NCBI RefSeq assembly: GCF_016863495.1
Contig: NZ_BOOZ01000019.1
Coordinates: 45,937-109,936 of the forward strand
Length of the DNA: 64,000 bases
From: Micromonospora andamanensis
GTDB taxonomy: Bacteria; Actinomycetota; Actinomycetes; Mycobacteriales; Micromonosporaceae
Direction of reading: 5' to 3'
Below, piece by piece: positions 1-9,200 of the stretch. Numbering within the stretch: position 1 is the first letter of the stretch; every line of letters begins with the position of its first letter. A program made the position numbers and the translations under genes. The notes below the pieces were generated by a model that saw only the letters and a program-made list of their open reading frames with translations, did not search any database and had not been told where the DNA came from.

Positions 1-749
1 ATCTCGATCTGACTGAGCATCGCGTTCAGGGCCCGGGACAACCGGCCCAGTTCCGAGGTCGGGCAGGGTTGGCCGTCCTCCGGGTCGGGCACCCGGCGGC
101 TCAGATCACCACCGGCGATGGCGGCGGCGGTACGTTCGATCTCCACAAGCGGCTTGAGGCTGGTCCGGACGATCGCCGCGCCGATCGAGGCGAGCAGCAC
201 CAGCACCGCCCCACCGACCAGCAGGTCGATCCAGATGAGCCGCTTCACCGCCTGCTCCACGTCGGTGAGGTGCTGCCCGATCGCCGCCCACTGCCCGTTG
301 GGAAGCTCGGTGTAGAGCATCCGCCAGCGCACGTCGCTGCCGCGCGCCCGGGTATCGAACGGTTTTCCGGCCAGTTGCTCGAAACCGGCGGCGTCCTGGG
401 GCCAGGGCGGCAGGTCGGCGGCGTCGAACCGGCGTTCGTCGAACCCGTAGGCCGAGACCAGCCCGCTGCTGCGGCTGGTCACCACCACCACGTAGTCGGT
501 GGGGATAACCGAGTCCGGCGGGATGTAGACCTCCGCCCAGGGCTTGTTCGCCAGGTCGCCCTCGATGGTTTCGACAGCGCTGATCAGCTCCCCGTCCACC
601 TGGTCGACCAGGTAGCTGCGGAGAAAGATCGTGGTAAGTGAGGCGATCACCAGCAGCGCAGCGGCGACCAGGGTCAGCACGGCCGCGACCAGCTTCACCC
701 GCAGCGGTACCGCGCGGAGCCGGAACTTGACCTGCTGTACCGCGTTCAC
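1..749 (-). CDS. Sensor histidine kinase, N-terminal part (cut by the window edge)
   Basis: This is the membrane sensor of a two-component system. Reading from a GTG at 749, the product has a short basic N-terminus and a first membrane segment at about residues 19-43. An extracytoplasmic sensor of about 120 residues follows, then a second membrane segment at about 165-190, then a HAMP linker with a GGDLSRRV-type motif. The reading frame runs off the window after about 249 residues, so the His-box and ATPase domains are not visible. Its GTG overlaps the TGA of the response regulator (GTGA), so the pair is translationally coupled. The class is inferred from architecture and partner; the signal sensed is unknown. 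Confidence 0.9.
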   Translation of the reverse strand, partial: MNAVQQVKFRLRAVPLRVKLVAAVLTLVAAALLVIASLTTIFLRSYLVDQVDGELISAVETIEGDLANKPWAEVYIPPDSVIPTDYVVVVTSRSSGLVSAYGFDERRFDAADLPPWPQDAAGFEQLAGKPFDTRARGSDVRWRMLYTELPNGQWAAIGQHLTDVEQAVKRLIWIDLLVGGAVLVLLASIGAAIVRTSLKPLVEIERTAAAIAGGDLSRRVPDPEDGQPCPTSELGRLSRALNAMLSQIE

Positions 750-1447
750 GCCGCCGGCTTGCGCAGGACGTACCCGACGCCACGCAGGGTGTGGATCAGC
801 CGGGGATCGGTGGTGTCGACCTTACGGCGCAGGTACGAGATGTACGACTCGACGATGTTGTCGTCGCCCCGGAAGTCGTAGTTCCACACGTGGTCGAGGA
901 TCTGCGCCTTGGACAGCACCCGGTTGGCGTTGAGCATCAGGTACCGCAGCAGTTTGAACTCGGTGGGTGAGAGCTGCACCCGCTGGCCGGCCCGGTAGAC
1001 CTCGTGGGTCTCCTCGTCCAGTTCCAGGTCGGCGAAGGTGAGCCGGGCGGGCGCCTGCTCGCCGGTGCTGGTGCGGCGCAGCACCGCCCGGATCCGGGCG
1101 GTCAGCTCCTCCAGGCTGAACGGCTTGGTCACGTAGTCGTCCCCGCCCAGGGTGAGCCCGCGGATCTTGTCGTCGGTGGCGTCCCGGGCGGTGAGGAAGA
1201 CCACAGGCGTACGCGTGCCGCCCTCACGCATCATCCGGATCACCTCGAACCCGTCGAGGTCCGGCAGCATCACGTCGAGCACCACGAGGTCGGGGCGATG
1301 GTCACGGGCCGCGCTCAGCGCGGCGCTGCCACTGGTGGCGGTGGCCACGTCGAATCCCGCGAAGCGCAGGCTCGCGGAGAGCAGTTCGAGAATGTTGGGG
1401 TCATCCTCGACGACGAGCAGTCGCGCCTCGGTCTGGGTAGCGGCCAT
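746..1447 (-). CDS. OmpR/PhoB-family response regulator (PhoP/TcrX-like)
   Basis: This DNA-binding response regulator has a receiver domain at residues 8-122. Acidic residues lie near 14-16, the phospho-acceptor is D58 in LVVLDVMLP, T86 is conserved, and K108 sits in YVTKPF. A winged-helix effector domain follows at about 135-230, ending in HTLRGVGYVLR. The 233-aa length is typical. An in-frame ATG lies 24 bases upstream, but the start at 1447 gives the usual short N-terminus. It is the first gene of a coupled pair with the kinase at 1-749. The sequence recalls mycobacterial PhoP, but orthology is not established, so no symbol is given. Confidence 0.93.
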   Translation of the reverse strand: MAATQTEARLLVVEDDPNILELLSASLRFAGFDVATATSGSAALSAARDHRPDLVVLDVMLPDLDGFEVIRMMREGGTRTPVVFLTARDATDDKIRGLTLGGDDYVTKPFSLEELTARIRAVLRRTSTGEQAPARLTFADLELDEETHEVYRAGQRVQLSPTEFKLLRYLMLNANRVLSKAQILDHVWNYDFRGDDNIVESYISYLRRKVDTTDPRLIHTLRGVGYVLRKPAA

Positions 1448-1519
1448 GCCGCCCATCATCCGCGCAGACACTGCGCCCGTGCTGGGCGGATCCTGGAAAA
1501 AGCCTGTGAGCGGGATCGG

Positions 1520-2512
1520 TCAGGCGGCCAGCGGCAGCTCCCGCTCCCCGGTCGACGGACTGCCCGGTGACGTCGCCGCCGGGGACCGGGTCGCCACCGG
1601 TAGCACGACCGGTCCGGCGTCGGGCCGGGCCGGCACGCGTACCGGCTGCTCGGGCGCGGGCTCGGTGGTCACCGGCGCGGTCCGCGCGGCCGGCGACGAC
1701 GGTACGAGATGCACAGCCGACTCGGCGACCCGGGCCAGCGCCCGTCGGTCGGCGGACCGTCCCGGGTGCAGCGCCGCGGCGATGTCGACGCAGACTGTCA
1801 ACCTCCGGACCGCGAGCATCCGGCGCACCGACCGCACCAGGTTCTCGTCGCCGACGAAGGCCGGTGCCGTGCTGGTTGCGCCGGTCACGCCGCAGCGGTA
1901 GCCGATCCGCAGCGGCACCACTGGCGCCCCGGCGTCGATCGCGGCCTGAAACATCGCCGGCCGGAAACCGGTGGGCGGACGGCAGCGGGTTGCGGCGCCG
2001 CACCAGGTGGTGCCCTCGGGGAACACTGCCACCGAGCGGCCCGACAGCAACGCCGCGGCCACCCGGCCCACCGTGGCGGGCAGTTCGCGGGGACGGGAAC
2101 GGTCCACGAACACGGTGCCGGCCGCGTGCGCGAGCAGGCCGACGAGTGGCCAGCGGCGTATCTCCCGCTTGGCCACCAGGCGGGCCGGCGCGACGGCCAG
2201 CAGCGCCAGGACGTCCCACCAGGAGACATGGTTGGCGACCAGCAGGGCTCGCCGCCGAGGCAGCCGACCGCGCACGTCGAGGCGTACGCCGCAGACCCGT
2301 GCCGTGGCACGCGCCCAGCCGCGCAACGCGGCCTGACGTTCCCGGGTCGGCAGGATCGGGAGCACTGCCGCCAGCCCGACGCCGAGCCCGAGCATGCCGA
2401 GCAGGCCGGCGGCGCGGCCCAGTTGCCGCACCGCCGAGGCGGTGGGAGCCTCGCCGGGGCCGGGCAGGCATTCGGGGCCACAGCCGGAGATGGGCCGCCA
2501 GAGCGTGGTCAT
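1520..2512 (-). CDS. Lysophospholipid acyltransferase, PlsC family (OlsA-like)
   Basis: This enzyme transfers an acyl chain to a lysolipid at the membrane. The HX4D catalytic motif is NHVSWWD (H95, D100), and the substrate-binding FPEGTTW is at 164-170. A hydrophobic helix at about 35-55 precedes the domain. The C-terminal 80 residues are Pro/Ala-rich and probably disordered. The ATG overlaps the stop of the upstream acyltransferase gene (ATGA), so the two are coupled. An OlsB-like N-acyltransferase followed by a PlsC-like O-acyltransferase is the arrangement used for ornithine lipids. Generic 1-acylglycerol-3-phosphate acylation is the alternative. Confidence 0.88.
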   Translation of the reverse strand: MTTLWRPISGCGPECLPGPGEAPTASAVRQLGRAAGLLGMLGLGVGLAAVLPILPTRERQAALRGWARATARVCGVRLDVRGRLPRRRALLVANHVSWWDVLALLAVAPARLVAKREIRRWPLVGLLAHAAGTVFVDRSRPRELPATVGRVAAALLSGRSVAVFPEGTTWCGAATRCRPPTGFRPAMFQAAIDAGAPVVPLRIGYRCGVTGATSTAPAFVGDENLVRSVRRMLAVRRLTVCVDIAAALHPGRSADRRALARVAESAVHLVPSSPAARTAPVTTEPAPEQPVRVPARPDAGPVVLPVATRSPAATSPGSPSTGERELPLAA

Positions 2513-3273
2513 GGCTGCCCGCCGAGGAAGTGCCGCAGGTAGCGCGGATTCATCCGGTCCATGGAGAGCAGGACGTAGAAGTCGGCCACCCCGAAGTCCG
2601 GGTCGTACGCCGGCTCGCCGCAGACCTGGGCACCGAGCCGCAGGTAGCCGCGGAGCAGCGGCGGGACCAGCTTGGCCGATCCGGTGACCGGCTCGGTCGG
2701 CGCACCCGGCTCGGCGAACCAGGGTCGCAGTGGCCGGACCCGCAGGGATGGCGGCGACAGGTGCCTGGCCCGCGCCTGGGCCCAGACCTCGGCAGCGGCG
2801 AGGCCGCCGTCCGCCACCGGCACGGAGGCGCAACCACCGAGCCAGCGCAGACCCCGCAGGTGCAGGTAGCGGGCGATGCCCGCCCACATCAGGTTGATCA
2901 CCGCGCCGCTGCGGTGCGCGGGATGTACGCAGGACCGGCCGGCCTCGACAAGGTGGCTGCGCAACGGGTCGAGCGCGGTCAGGTCGAACTCGCCCTCGGC
3001 GTAGCGACGGTTGGTACGCCCCGGTGGAAGTAGTCGGTAGGTACCCACCACCTCGCCGCTGCCCTCCTGGCGCACCACCAGATGGTCACAGTAAGTATCG
3101 AAGACGTCACGGTCGAGGCCGGCCGTGTCGCGGGACACGGTGGCGCCCAACTCGCCGGCGAACACCTGATGACGCAGGCGTTGTGCGGCCTCGACCTGGC
3201 TGGGGTTGTCGGCTATCGAAAGGGTGTAGCCGCTGGTCGTCAGTGCTACGTCCACGGCTGGCAGAACGGCCAT
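2509..3273 (-). CDS. GNAT-fold N-acyltransferase (OlsB/hemolysin-like)
   Basis: The 254-aa protein resembles L-ornithine N-acyltransferases and related GNAT proteins. Visible signatures are an N-terminal region with QRLRHQVFAGELG and a core containing VVGTYRLLPPG. A C-terminal half with VEAGRSCVHPAHR and YLHLRGLRWLGGCASV matches OlsB-type enzymes. These make lyso-ornithine lipid from acyl-ACP and ornithine, which an OlsA/PlsC enzyme then completes; such a gene follows directly with a 4-base overlap. The start at 3273 was chosen because the upstream extension is Arg/Pro-rich and unlike the family. The ornithine substrate is inferred from family and context. Confidence 0.82.
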   Translation of the reverse strand: MAVLPAVDVALTTSGYTLSIADNPSQVEAAQRLRHQVFAGELGATVSRDTAGLDRDVFDTYCDHLVVRQEGSGEVVGTYRLLPPGRTNRRYAEGEFDLTALDPLRSHLVEAGRSCVHPAHRSGAVINLMWAGIARYLHLRGLRWLGGCASVPVADGGLAAAEVWAQARARHLSPPSLRVRPLRPWFAEPGAPTEPVTGSAKLVPPLLRGYLRLGAQVCGEPAYDPDFGVADFYVLLSMDRMNPRYLRHFLGGQP

Positions 3274-3443
3274 GCCCTCTGTGTAGTGCCGGGGGGTTGC
3301 CGGCCCTGGTGACCGGCGGTGTCGATCCGGTGAACGCCGGTCGGCGACCGGTGGCCGACCCGCCACGCCGGCCGACACCGGGGGCGTGCGAGGCTGCCGG
3401 TGCCCCGGCGACCCGACCGGGCGGCGTGGCGGACGGAGGCTCG

Positions 3444-4094
3444 ATGATCATCGAGGGACGCTTCAACGGACCGCCCGGTTCGGGCAACGGCGGGTGGAGT
3501 GCCGGTGTCTTCGCCAGCGCGTACGGCGGGGACGGTCCGGTCGAGGTGACCCTGCGCCGACCGCCACCGTTGGACACGCCGCTGACGCTCGTCGACGCGC
3601 AGGTGCGGGACCCGGCCGGCGAGGTGGTCGCACAGCTGCGGCCGACGCAGGATCTCGACGACGTCACGGTCCCGCCTGTGGATCTGGCGACCGCCCGGGC
3701 CGCCTCGGCGACGTACCCGGGGCTTGTCGATCATCCGTTCCCCCGCTGCTACGTCTGCGGTCCGCAGCGCCCCGACGGCCTGCGGATCTTTCCGGGTCGG
3801 CTGCCGGACGGCCGGACGGCCGCACCGGTGCGGGCGCCACGTCAGGTCGAGGTCGCCACCGTCTGGGCCGCCCTGGACTGTCCCGGCGGGTGGGCGGTGA
3901 TCGGTGCCGGCCGGCCGTACGTGCTCGGCCGGATCGCGGCCCGGATCGCGGCGCTGCCCCGACCGGACGACGAGTGCGTGGTGACCGGCGCGCTGATCGG
4001 CACCGAGGGCCGCAAGGCCCTGGTGCACACGAGCCTGTACGCCCCGGACGGCCACCCGCTCGGCCACGCCCGGGCGACCTGGATCGCTGTGTAG
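3444..4094 (+). CDS. Hypothetical protein, possibly hotdog-fold (thioesterase-like)
   Basis: The 216-aa protein starts at an ATG preceded by a good ribosome site (GGACGGAGG). It begins MIIEGRFNGPPGSGNGGWSAG. The strand-rich N-terminus and the final segment on acyl-type binding (GHARATWIAV) suggest a hotdog fold. A CYVCGP motif gives C102 and C105, which may bind metal or be catalytic. I recognise it only as a conserved actinobacterial hypothetical; the enzymatic role is not shown. It is divergent from the acyltransferase pair and followed by the ABC exporter genes. Confidence 0.75.
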   Translation: MIIEGRFNGPPGSGNGGWSAGVFASAYGGDGPVEVTLRRPPPLDTPLTLVDAQVRDPAGEVVAQLRPTQDLDDVTVPPVDLATARAASATYPGLVDHPFPRCYVCGPQRPDGLRIFPGRLPDGRTAAPVRAPRQVEVATVWAALDCPGGWAVIGAGRPYVLGRIAARIAALPRPDDECVVTGALIGTEGRKALVHTSLYAPDGHPLGHARATWIAV

Positions 4095-4243
4095 ACGCGG
4101 TCGTCGATCGACTCGTACCTGGGGATGAGACGACTCCTGCCTGAGGTGGACGACGATCTCCCGAACGAGCCCGATTGAATTGCTCGACCGTTAACGTCAC
4201 GCTGTGCAACGGCGCACCCCGGCGCCGCCACGGGAGGAGAACG

Positions 4244-5179
4244 ATGACCGACGGGCAACCAAGCCCCACCAACGACGCGCAGATCGTGGTTTCCGGTCTG
4301 ACGAAGCAGTACCGCAACGTGCTCGCGGTCAACAACCTGTCCTTCACGGTTCAACCGGGTCGGGTCACCGGCTTCCTCGGCCCGAACGGTGCGGGTAAGA
4401 CCACCACCCTGCGCATGCTGCTGAACCTGGTCACCCCGACCGCCGGGACGGCGACCATCGGTGGTCACCGGTATCCCGACCTGGCCGACCCGCTGCGGCA
4501 CGTCGGCGCGGTGCTGGAGGCGTCCAGCGCGCACAAGGGCCGGACCGGCGTCAACCACCTGCGGGTGATCAGCGCCGCCGCCGGGCTGCCGCGGGAACGG
4601 GCCGACCAGGCCCTGGAACTGGTCGGGCTGACCCCGGCCGCCAAGCGCAAGTTCAAGGGCTACTCGCTGGGCATGAAGCAGCGCCTCGGCATCGCCGCGG
4701 CGATGCTCGGCGACCCACGGGTGCTCATCCTCGACGAGCCGGCGAACGGTCTGGACCCGGAGGGCATCCGGTGGATGCGCGGATTCCTCAAGGGGCTGGC
4801 CGCCGAGGGACGCACGGTGCTCGTCTCCAGCCACCTGCTCTCGGAGATGCAACTGCTGGCCGACGACGTGGTGATCATCGCGGCCGGTCAGTTGGTCCGG
4901 CAGGGCCCGGTGGACCAGGTGATCGGGTCTATGGCGCAGGGTGTCCGGGTCCGGGTCCGCACCCCGCAGGCCGACGCGTTGACCGCCGCGCTGGCCCAGG
5001 GGCCGGCCACTGTCGAGAACGATGGGCAGGGCACTCTCCTGATCGGCGGGGTCGACGCTCCGGCGGTGGGCCGGGCGGCCCTGACCGCCGGGGTCGAACT
5101 GCACGAGCTGACCACTGAACGACCCGACCTGGAACGTGTGTTCCTGGAGCTGACGGCCGGAAAGGCGGGCATCCGATGA
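4244..5179 (+). CDS. ABC transporter ATP-binding protein (exporter type)
   Basis: This 311-aa ATPase powers a two-gene exporter. The Walker A is GPNGAGKTT at about residues 46-54. The signature is a relaxed YSLGMKQRLGIA near 140, as in the CcmA/NatA and drug-export subfamily. Walker B is VLILDEP with an H-loop in VSSHLLSE. A C-terminal regulatory extension of about 80 residues ends in LERVFLELT. The ATG at 4244 follows GGGAGGAG at good spacing; an in-frame upstream start lacks this. The TGA overlaps the permease ATG. The substrate is unknown; this class often exports lipids, peptides or drugs. Confidence 0.95.
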   Translation: MTDGQPSPTNDAQIVVSGLTKQYRNVLAVNNLSFTVQPGRVTGFLGPNGAGKTTTLRMLLNLVTPTAGTATIGGHRYPDLADPLRHVGAVLEASSAHKGRTGVNHLRVISAAAGLPRERADQALELVGLTPAAKRKFKGYSLGMKQRLGIAAAMLGDPRVLILDEPANGLDPEGIRWMRGFLKGLAAEGRTVLVSSHLLSEMQLLADDVVIIAAGQLVRQGPVDQVIGSMAQGVRVRVRTPQADALTAALAQGPATVENDGQGTLLIGGVDAPAVGRAALTAGVELHELTTERPDLERVFLELTAGKAGIR

Positions 5180-5991
5180 GCCACCTCGTCCGCTCCGAAC
5201 TACTCAAGATCCGTACGACCAGCACCTGGTGGTGGCTGGCCATCGGGGCGTTCCTGTCGATCGCCCTGGCCTTCGCCTTCAACGCCTGGCTGGCCACCGA
5301 GACCCTCAGCGGCGGTGGGGAGGAGTTCGGCTACACCGGCGACGCCGCCTCCGCGCCGGCTCAGGCGGCGAACCTCTACACCTCCGGCCAGTACCTGGGT
5401 CTGATGTTCGTGATGCTCATCGGCATCCTCATGGTCACCAACGAGTTCTTCCACCAGACCGCGACCACGACGTTCCTGGCCACCCCGCGACGCACTGCGG
5501 TGATCGCCAGCAAGCTCGTCGCGGCCAGCCTGCTCGGCTTCGCGTTCTGGCTGGTGACCACGCTCATCGACCTCGCCGCCGGAGCGACGTTCCTGTCCCT
5601 CAACGACTACGGCACGCAACTCGGCGAGTGGGAGGTCCAGCGGGCCCTGCTGCTCAACCTGATGGCGTACGCGATCTGGACGGTGCTCGGCGTCGGCATC
5701 GGCACGCTGATCACCAACCAACTGGGCGCGGTGATCACTGCCTCGGTGCTCTACCTGATCGGTACCCAGGTGATCGGCCTGCTCTTCCTGCTGCTGGCCA
5801 ACGTGCTGGACAACATGGCCGTGATCAAGTGGCAGGTGGTCTGGCCGGCCGCTGCCTCCCAGGTCATGATCACGCCGGGCGAGAACGAGATGCTGCCCGC
5901 CTGGTGGGTGGGCGCGCTCGTGCTCATCGGCTACGCCGTGGTCAGCGGGGTGGCCGGAATCCTCATCACCCGGCGCCGCGACATCTCCTGA
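5176..5991 (+). CDS. ABC transporter permease
   Basis: This 271-aa integral membrane partner of the preceding ATPase is of the ABC-2 type. About six membrane segments are visible, the first around residues 17-37 and the last just before the basic C-terminus TRRRDIS. A long extracytoplasmic loop after the first helix contains Gly/Glu and a tyrosine-rich stretch. The ATG lies in the ATPase stop (ATGA), so the two are translated together. A strong terminator hairpin starts 35 bases after the stop, closing a two-gene operon. Confidence 0.93.
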   Translation: MSHLVRSELLKIRTTSTWWWLAIGAFLSIALAFAFNAWLATETLSGGGEEFGYTGDAASAPAQAANLYTSGQYLGLMFVMLIGILMVTNEFFHQTATTTFLATPRRTAVIASKLVAASLLGFAFWLVTTLIDLAAGATFLSLNDYGTQLGEWEVQRALLLNLMAYAIWTVLGVGIGTLITNQLGAVITASVLYLIGTQVIGLLFLLLANVLDNMAVIKWQVVWPAAASQVMITPGENEMLPAWWVGALVLIGYAVVSGVAGILITRRRDIS

Positions 5992-6026
5992 CACCTGGAC
6001 GACCAACCCGGGTGAGCGCACCGCCC

Positions 6027-6070
6027 CGACGGGCCCGGTACCCAGCGAGAACTGGGTACCGGGCCCGTCG
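6027..6070 (+). terminator. Perfect 19-bp stem terminator after the ABC operon
   Basis: Arms at 6027-6045 and 6052-6070 are exactly complementary over 19 bp, around a 6-base loop (cgagaa). It contains the GGGCCCGGTACC core. It lies 36 bases after the permease stop and has no U-tract, as is usual in high-GC actinobacteria. Confidence 0.85.
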
Positions 6071-6281
6071 CCGCTCGGAAGCGACAGGCCATAGCAGCGA
6101 TCGAGGGAATACGCAGCGCTTACCGAACTTCTGGCATCTTCTGTGAATCCGACCACGCGTCGGAGGCGGAAATGCCCCGAGGTTCGGTACGGCGTAGCCT
6201 GGGAACCGTCCTGTGCGTCCGTCCCGGCGCACCGGGCACCGCGTGACATACAAACCCGCGTGAAAGAGGCGATTACCGGCC

Positions 6282-9200
6282 GTGTCGACCCAGCAGACTT
6301 CGCAGGAGAACCCACTGGCGGGTTTCGGCCCGAACGAGTGGATCGTCGAGGAGATGTACCAGCGCTACCTCGCCGATCCGAGCAGCGTCGACCCGGCCTG
6401 GCACGACTTCTTCGCCGACTACCGACCCGGTCAGGGCACAGCGGGCGCCACAGACGGTCGGACGGCCACCACCGCCGCGACAAAGGACGCCGCTGCGGCC
6501 GGCACCGAGACGGCCACGAAGAACGCACCCGCGGCCAAGGCCGAGCCGGCGGCCAAGGGTGAGCGCCGTACGCCGGCGGCACCGGCGAAGCCGGCACCCG
6601 CCGCGTCGAAGCCGACGCCGGCCACCCCGAAGGCGACCACCGCGAAGCCGGCCGCCGCCAAGACCGAGCCGGCGAAGCGGACCGCGCCCACCGCCAACGG
6701 GCCGCAGACCACCCCGCTGCGCGGCGTGGCCGCCAAGATCGTCCAGAACATGGACGCCTCGCTGGCCGTGCCGACCGCGACGAGCGTGCGAGCCGTGCCG
6801 GCCAAGCTCCTGGTCGACAACCGGATCGTGATCAACAACCACCTCGCCCGGGGCCGCGGTGGCAAGGTCAGCTTCACCCACCTGATCGGCTACGCCCTGG
6901 TGCGGGCGCTCGTCGCGCATCCGGAGATGAACAACTCCTTCGGCGAGGTCGACGGCAAGCCGGTGATGGTCCGCCCCGAGCACGTCAACCTGGGCATCGC
7001 CATCGACCTGACCAAGCCCGACGGCAGCCGCAACCTGGTGGTCCCCTCCATCAAGGCCTGCGAGCAGATGGACTTCCGGCAGTTCTGGCAGGCGTACGAG
7101 GACGTCGTCCGGCGCGCCCGCCGCAACGAGCTGACCATGGAGGACTACTCCGGCACCACGATCTCGCTGACCAACCCCGGCGGCATCGGCACCGTGCACT
7201 CCATGCCGCGACTCATGCAGGGTCAGAGCGCGATCATCGGGGTCGGTGCGATGGAGTACCCGGCGCCGTACCAGGGCATGAGTGAGGCCACCCTGGCCGA
7301 TCTCGCGGTCAGCAAGGTCATCACCCTGACCAGCACGTACGACCACCGGATCATCCAGGGCGCGCAGTCCGGCGAGTTCCTCAAGGTCATGCACGAGCTG
7401 ATGCTCGGCGAGCACGGCTTCTACGACCAGATCTTCACCTCGCTGCGGATCCCCTACGAGCCGGTGCGCTGGATGCGCGACGTCGCTGTCGACAGCGAGG
7501 GTCAGATCAACAAGACCGCCCGGGTCCACGAGCTGATCCACTCCTACCGGGTGCGTGGCCACCTGATGGCCGACACCGACCCGCTGGAGTTCAAGATCCG
7601 CAAGCACCCGGATCTCGACGTCCTTCAGCACGGGCTGACCCTGTGGGACCTGGACCGCACCTTCCCGGTCAACGGCTTCGCCGGCCGGCAGCGGATGAAG
7701 CTGCGGGAGATCCTCGGCGTGCTGCGTGACTCGTACTGCCGCCGGGTCGGCATCGAGTACATGCACATCCAGGACCCGGCCGAGCGCCGCTGGATCCAGG
7801 AGCGGGTCGAGCGCAAGTACGAGAAGCCGCCGGCCGGCGAGCAGAAGCACGTGCTCAACCGGCTCAACGCGGCCGAGGCGTTCGAGACCTTCCTGCAGAC
7901 CAAGTACGTCGGCCAGAAGCGGTTCTCGCTTGAGGGTGGCGAGTCGCTCATTCCGCTGCTCGGCGAGGTGCTGGAGGCCGCCGCCGAGGGCGGGCTGGAC
8001 GAGGTCGTCATCGGCATGGCCCACCGGGGCCGGCTCAACGTGCTGGCCAACATCGTCGGCAAGCCGTACGAGAAGATCTTCTCCGAGTTCGAGGGGCACC
8101 TGGACCCACGCTCCACCCAGGGCTCGGGCGATGTGAAGTACCACCTGGGCCAGAACGGCAAGTTCACCACCCCCGACGGCGACCACGCCGTGAAGGTCTC
8201 GGTGGTGGCGAACCCGTCGCACCTGGAGGCCGTCGACCCGGTGCTGGAGGGCATCGTCCGGGCCAAGCAGGACCGCATCGACCTCAAGCTGGAGGGCTAC
8301 ACCGTGCTGCCGCTGGCGGTGCACGGCGACGCCGCCTTCGCCGGTCAGGGCGTGGTGGCCGAAACGCTCAACCTCTCCCAGCTGCGCGGGTACCGCACCG
8401 GCGGGACGGTCCACGTGGTGGTCAACAACCAGGTCGGCTTCACCACTGCCCCGGAGTACAGCCGCTCCAGCCTCTACAGCACCGACGTGGCCCGAATGAT
8501 CCAGGCCCCGATCTTCCACGTCAACGGCGACGACCCGGAGGCTGTGGTCCGGGTCGCCCGGCTCGCCTTCGAGTACCGCCAGGCGTTCAACAAGGACGTC
8601 GTCATCGACCTGGTCTGCTACCGGCGGCGTGGGCACAACGAGGGCGACGACCCCTCGATGTCCAACCCCCAGATGTACCGGATCATCGACTCGAAGCGCT
8701 CGGTGCGCAAGCTCTACACCGAGGAGCTGATCGGGCGGGGCGACATCACCGTGGAGGACGCCGAGGAACTGCTGCGCGACTACCAGGCGCAGTTGGAGCG
8801 GGTGTTCAAGGCCACCCGCGACGCGGCCAGCACGCCCCGCCAGCTGAGCCGCCCGCCCCGACAGGACCAGCCCGAGCCGCAGGTGGAGACCGCCACCGAG
8901 GCGTCGGTCATCAAGGCCATCGGCGAGGCGCACGTCAACCTCCCCGAGGGCTTCACCCCGCACAAGCGGATCCAGCAGTTGCTCGACCGGCGGGCCCGGA
9001 TGGCCGTCGAGGGCAACATCGACTGGGGGTTCGGCGAGATCATCGCCTTCGGTGCGCTGCTGCACGACGGGGTCACCGTCCGGCTCGCCGGGCAGGACTC
9101 GCGCCGAGGCACCTTCGTGCAACGACACGCCTCGATCGTCGACGCGGAGACCGGCGACGACTACCTGCCGCTGAAGTCGCTCACCGGCGACGGTGAGCAC

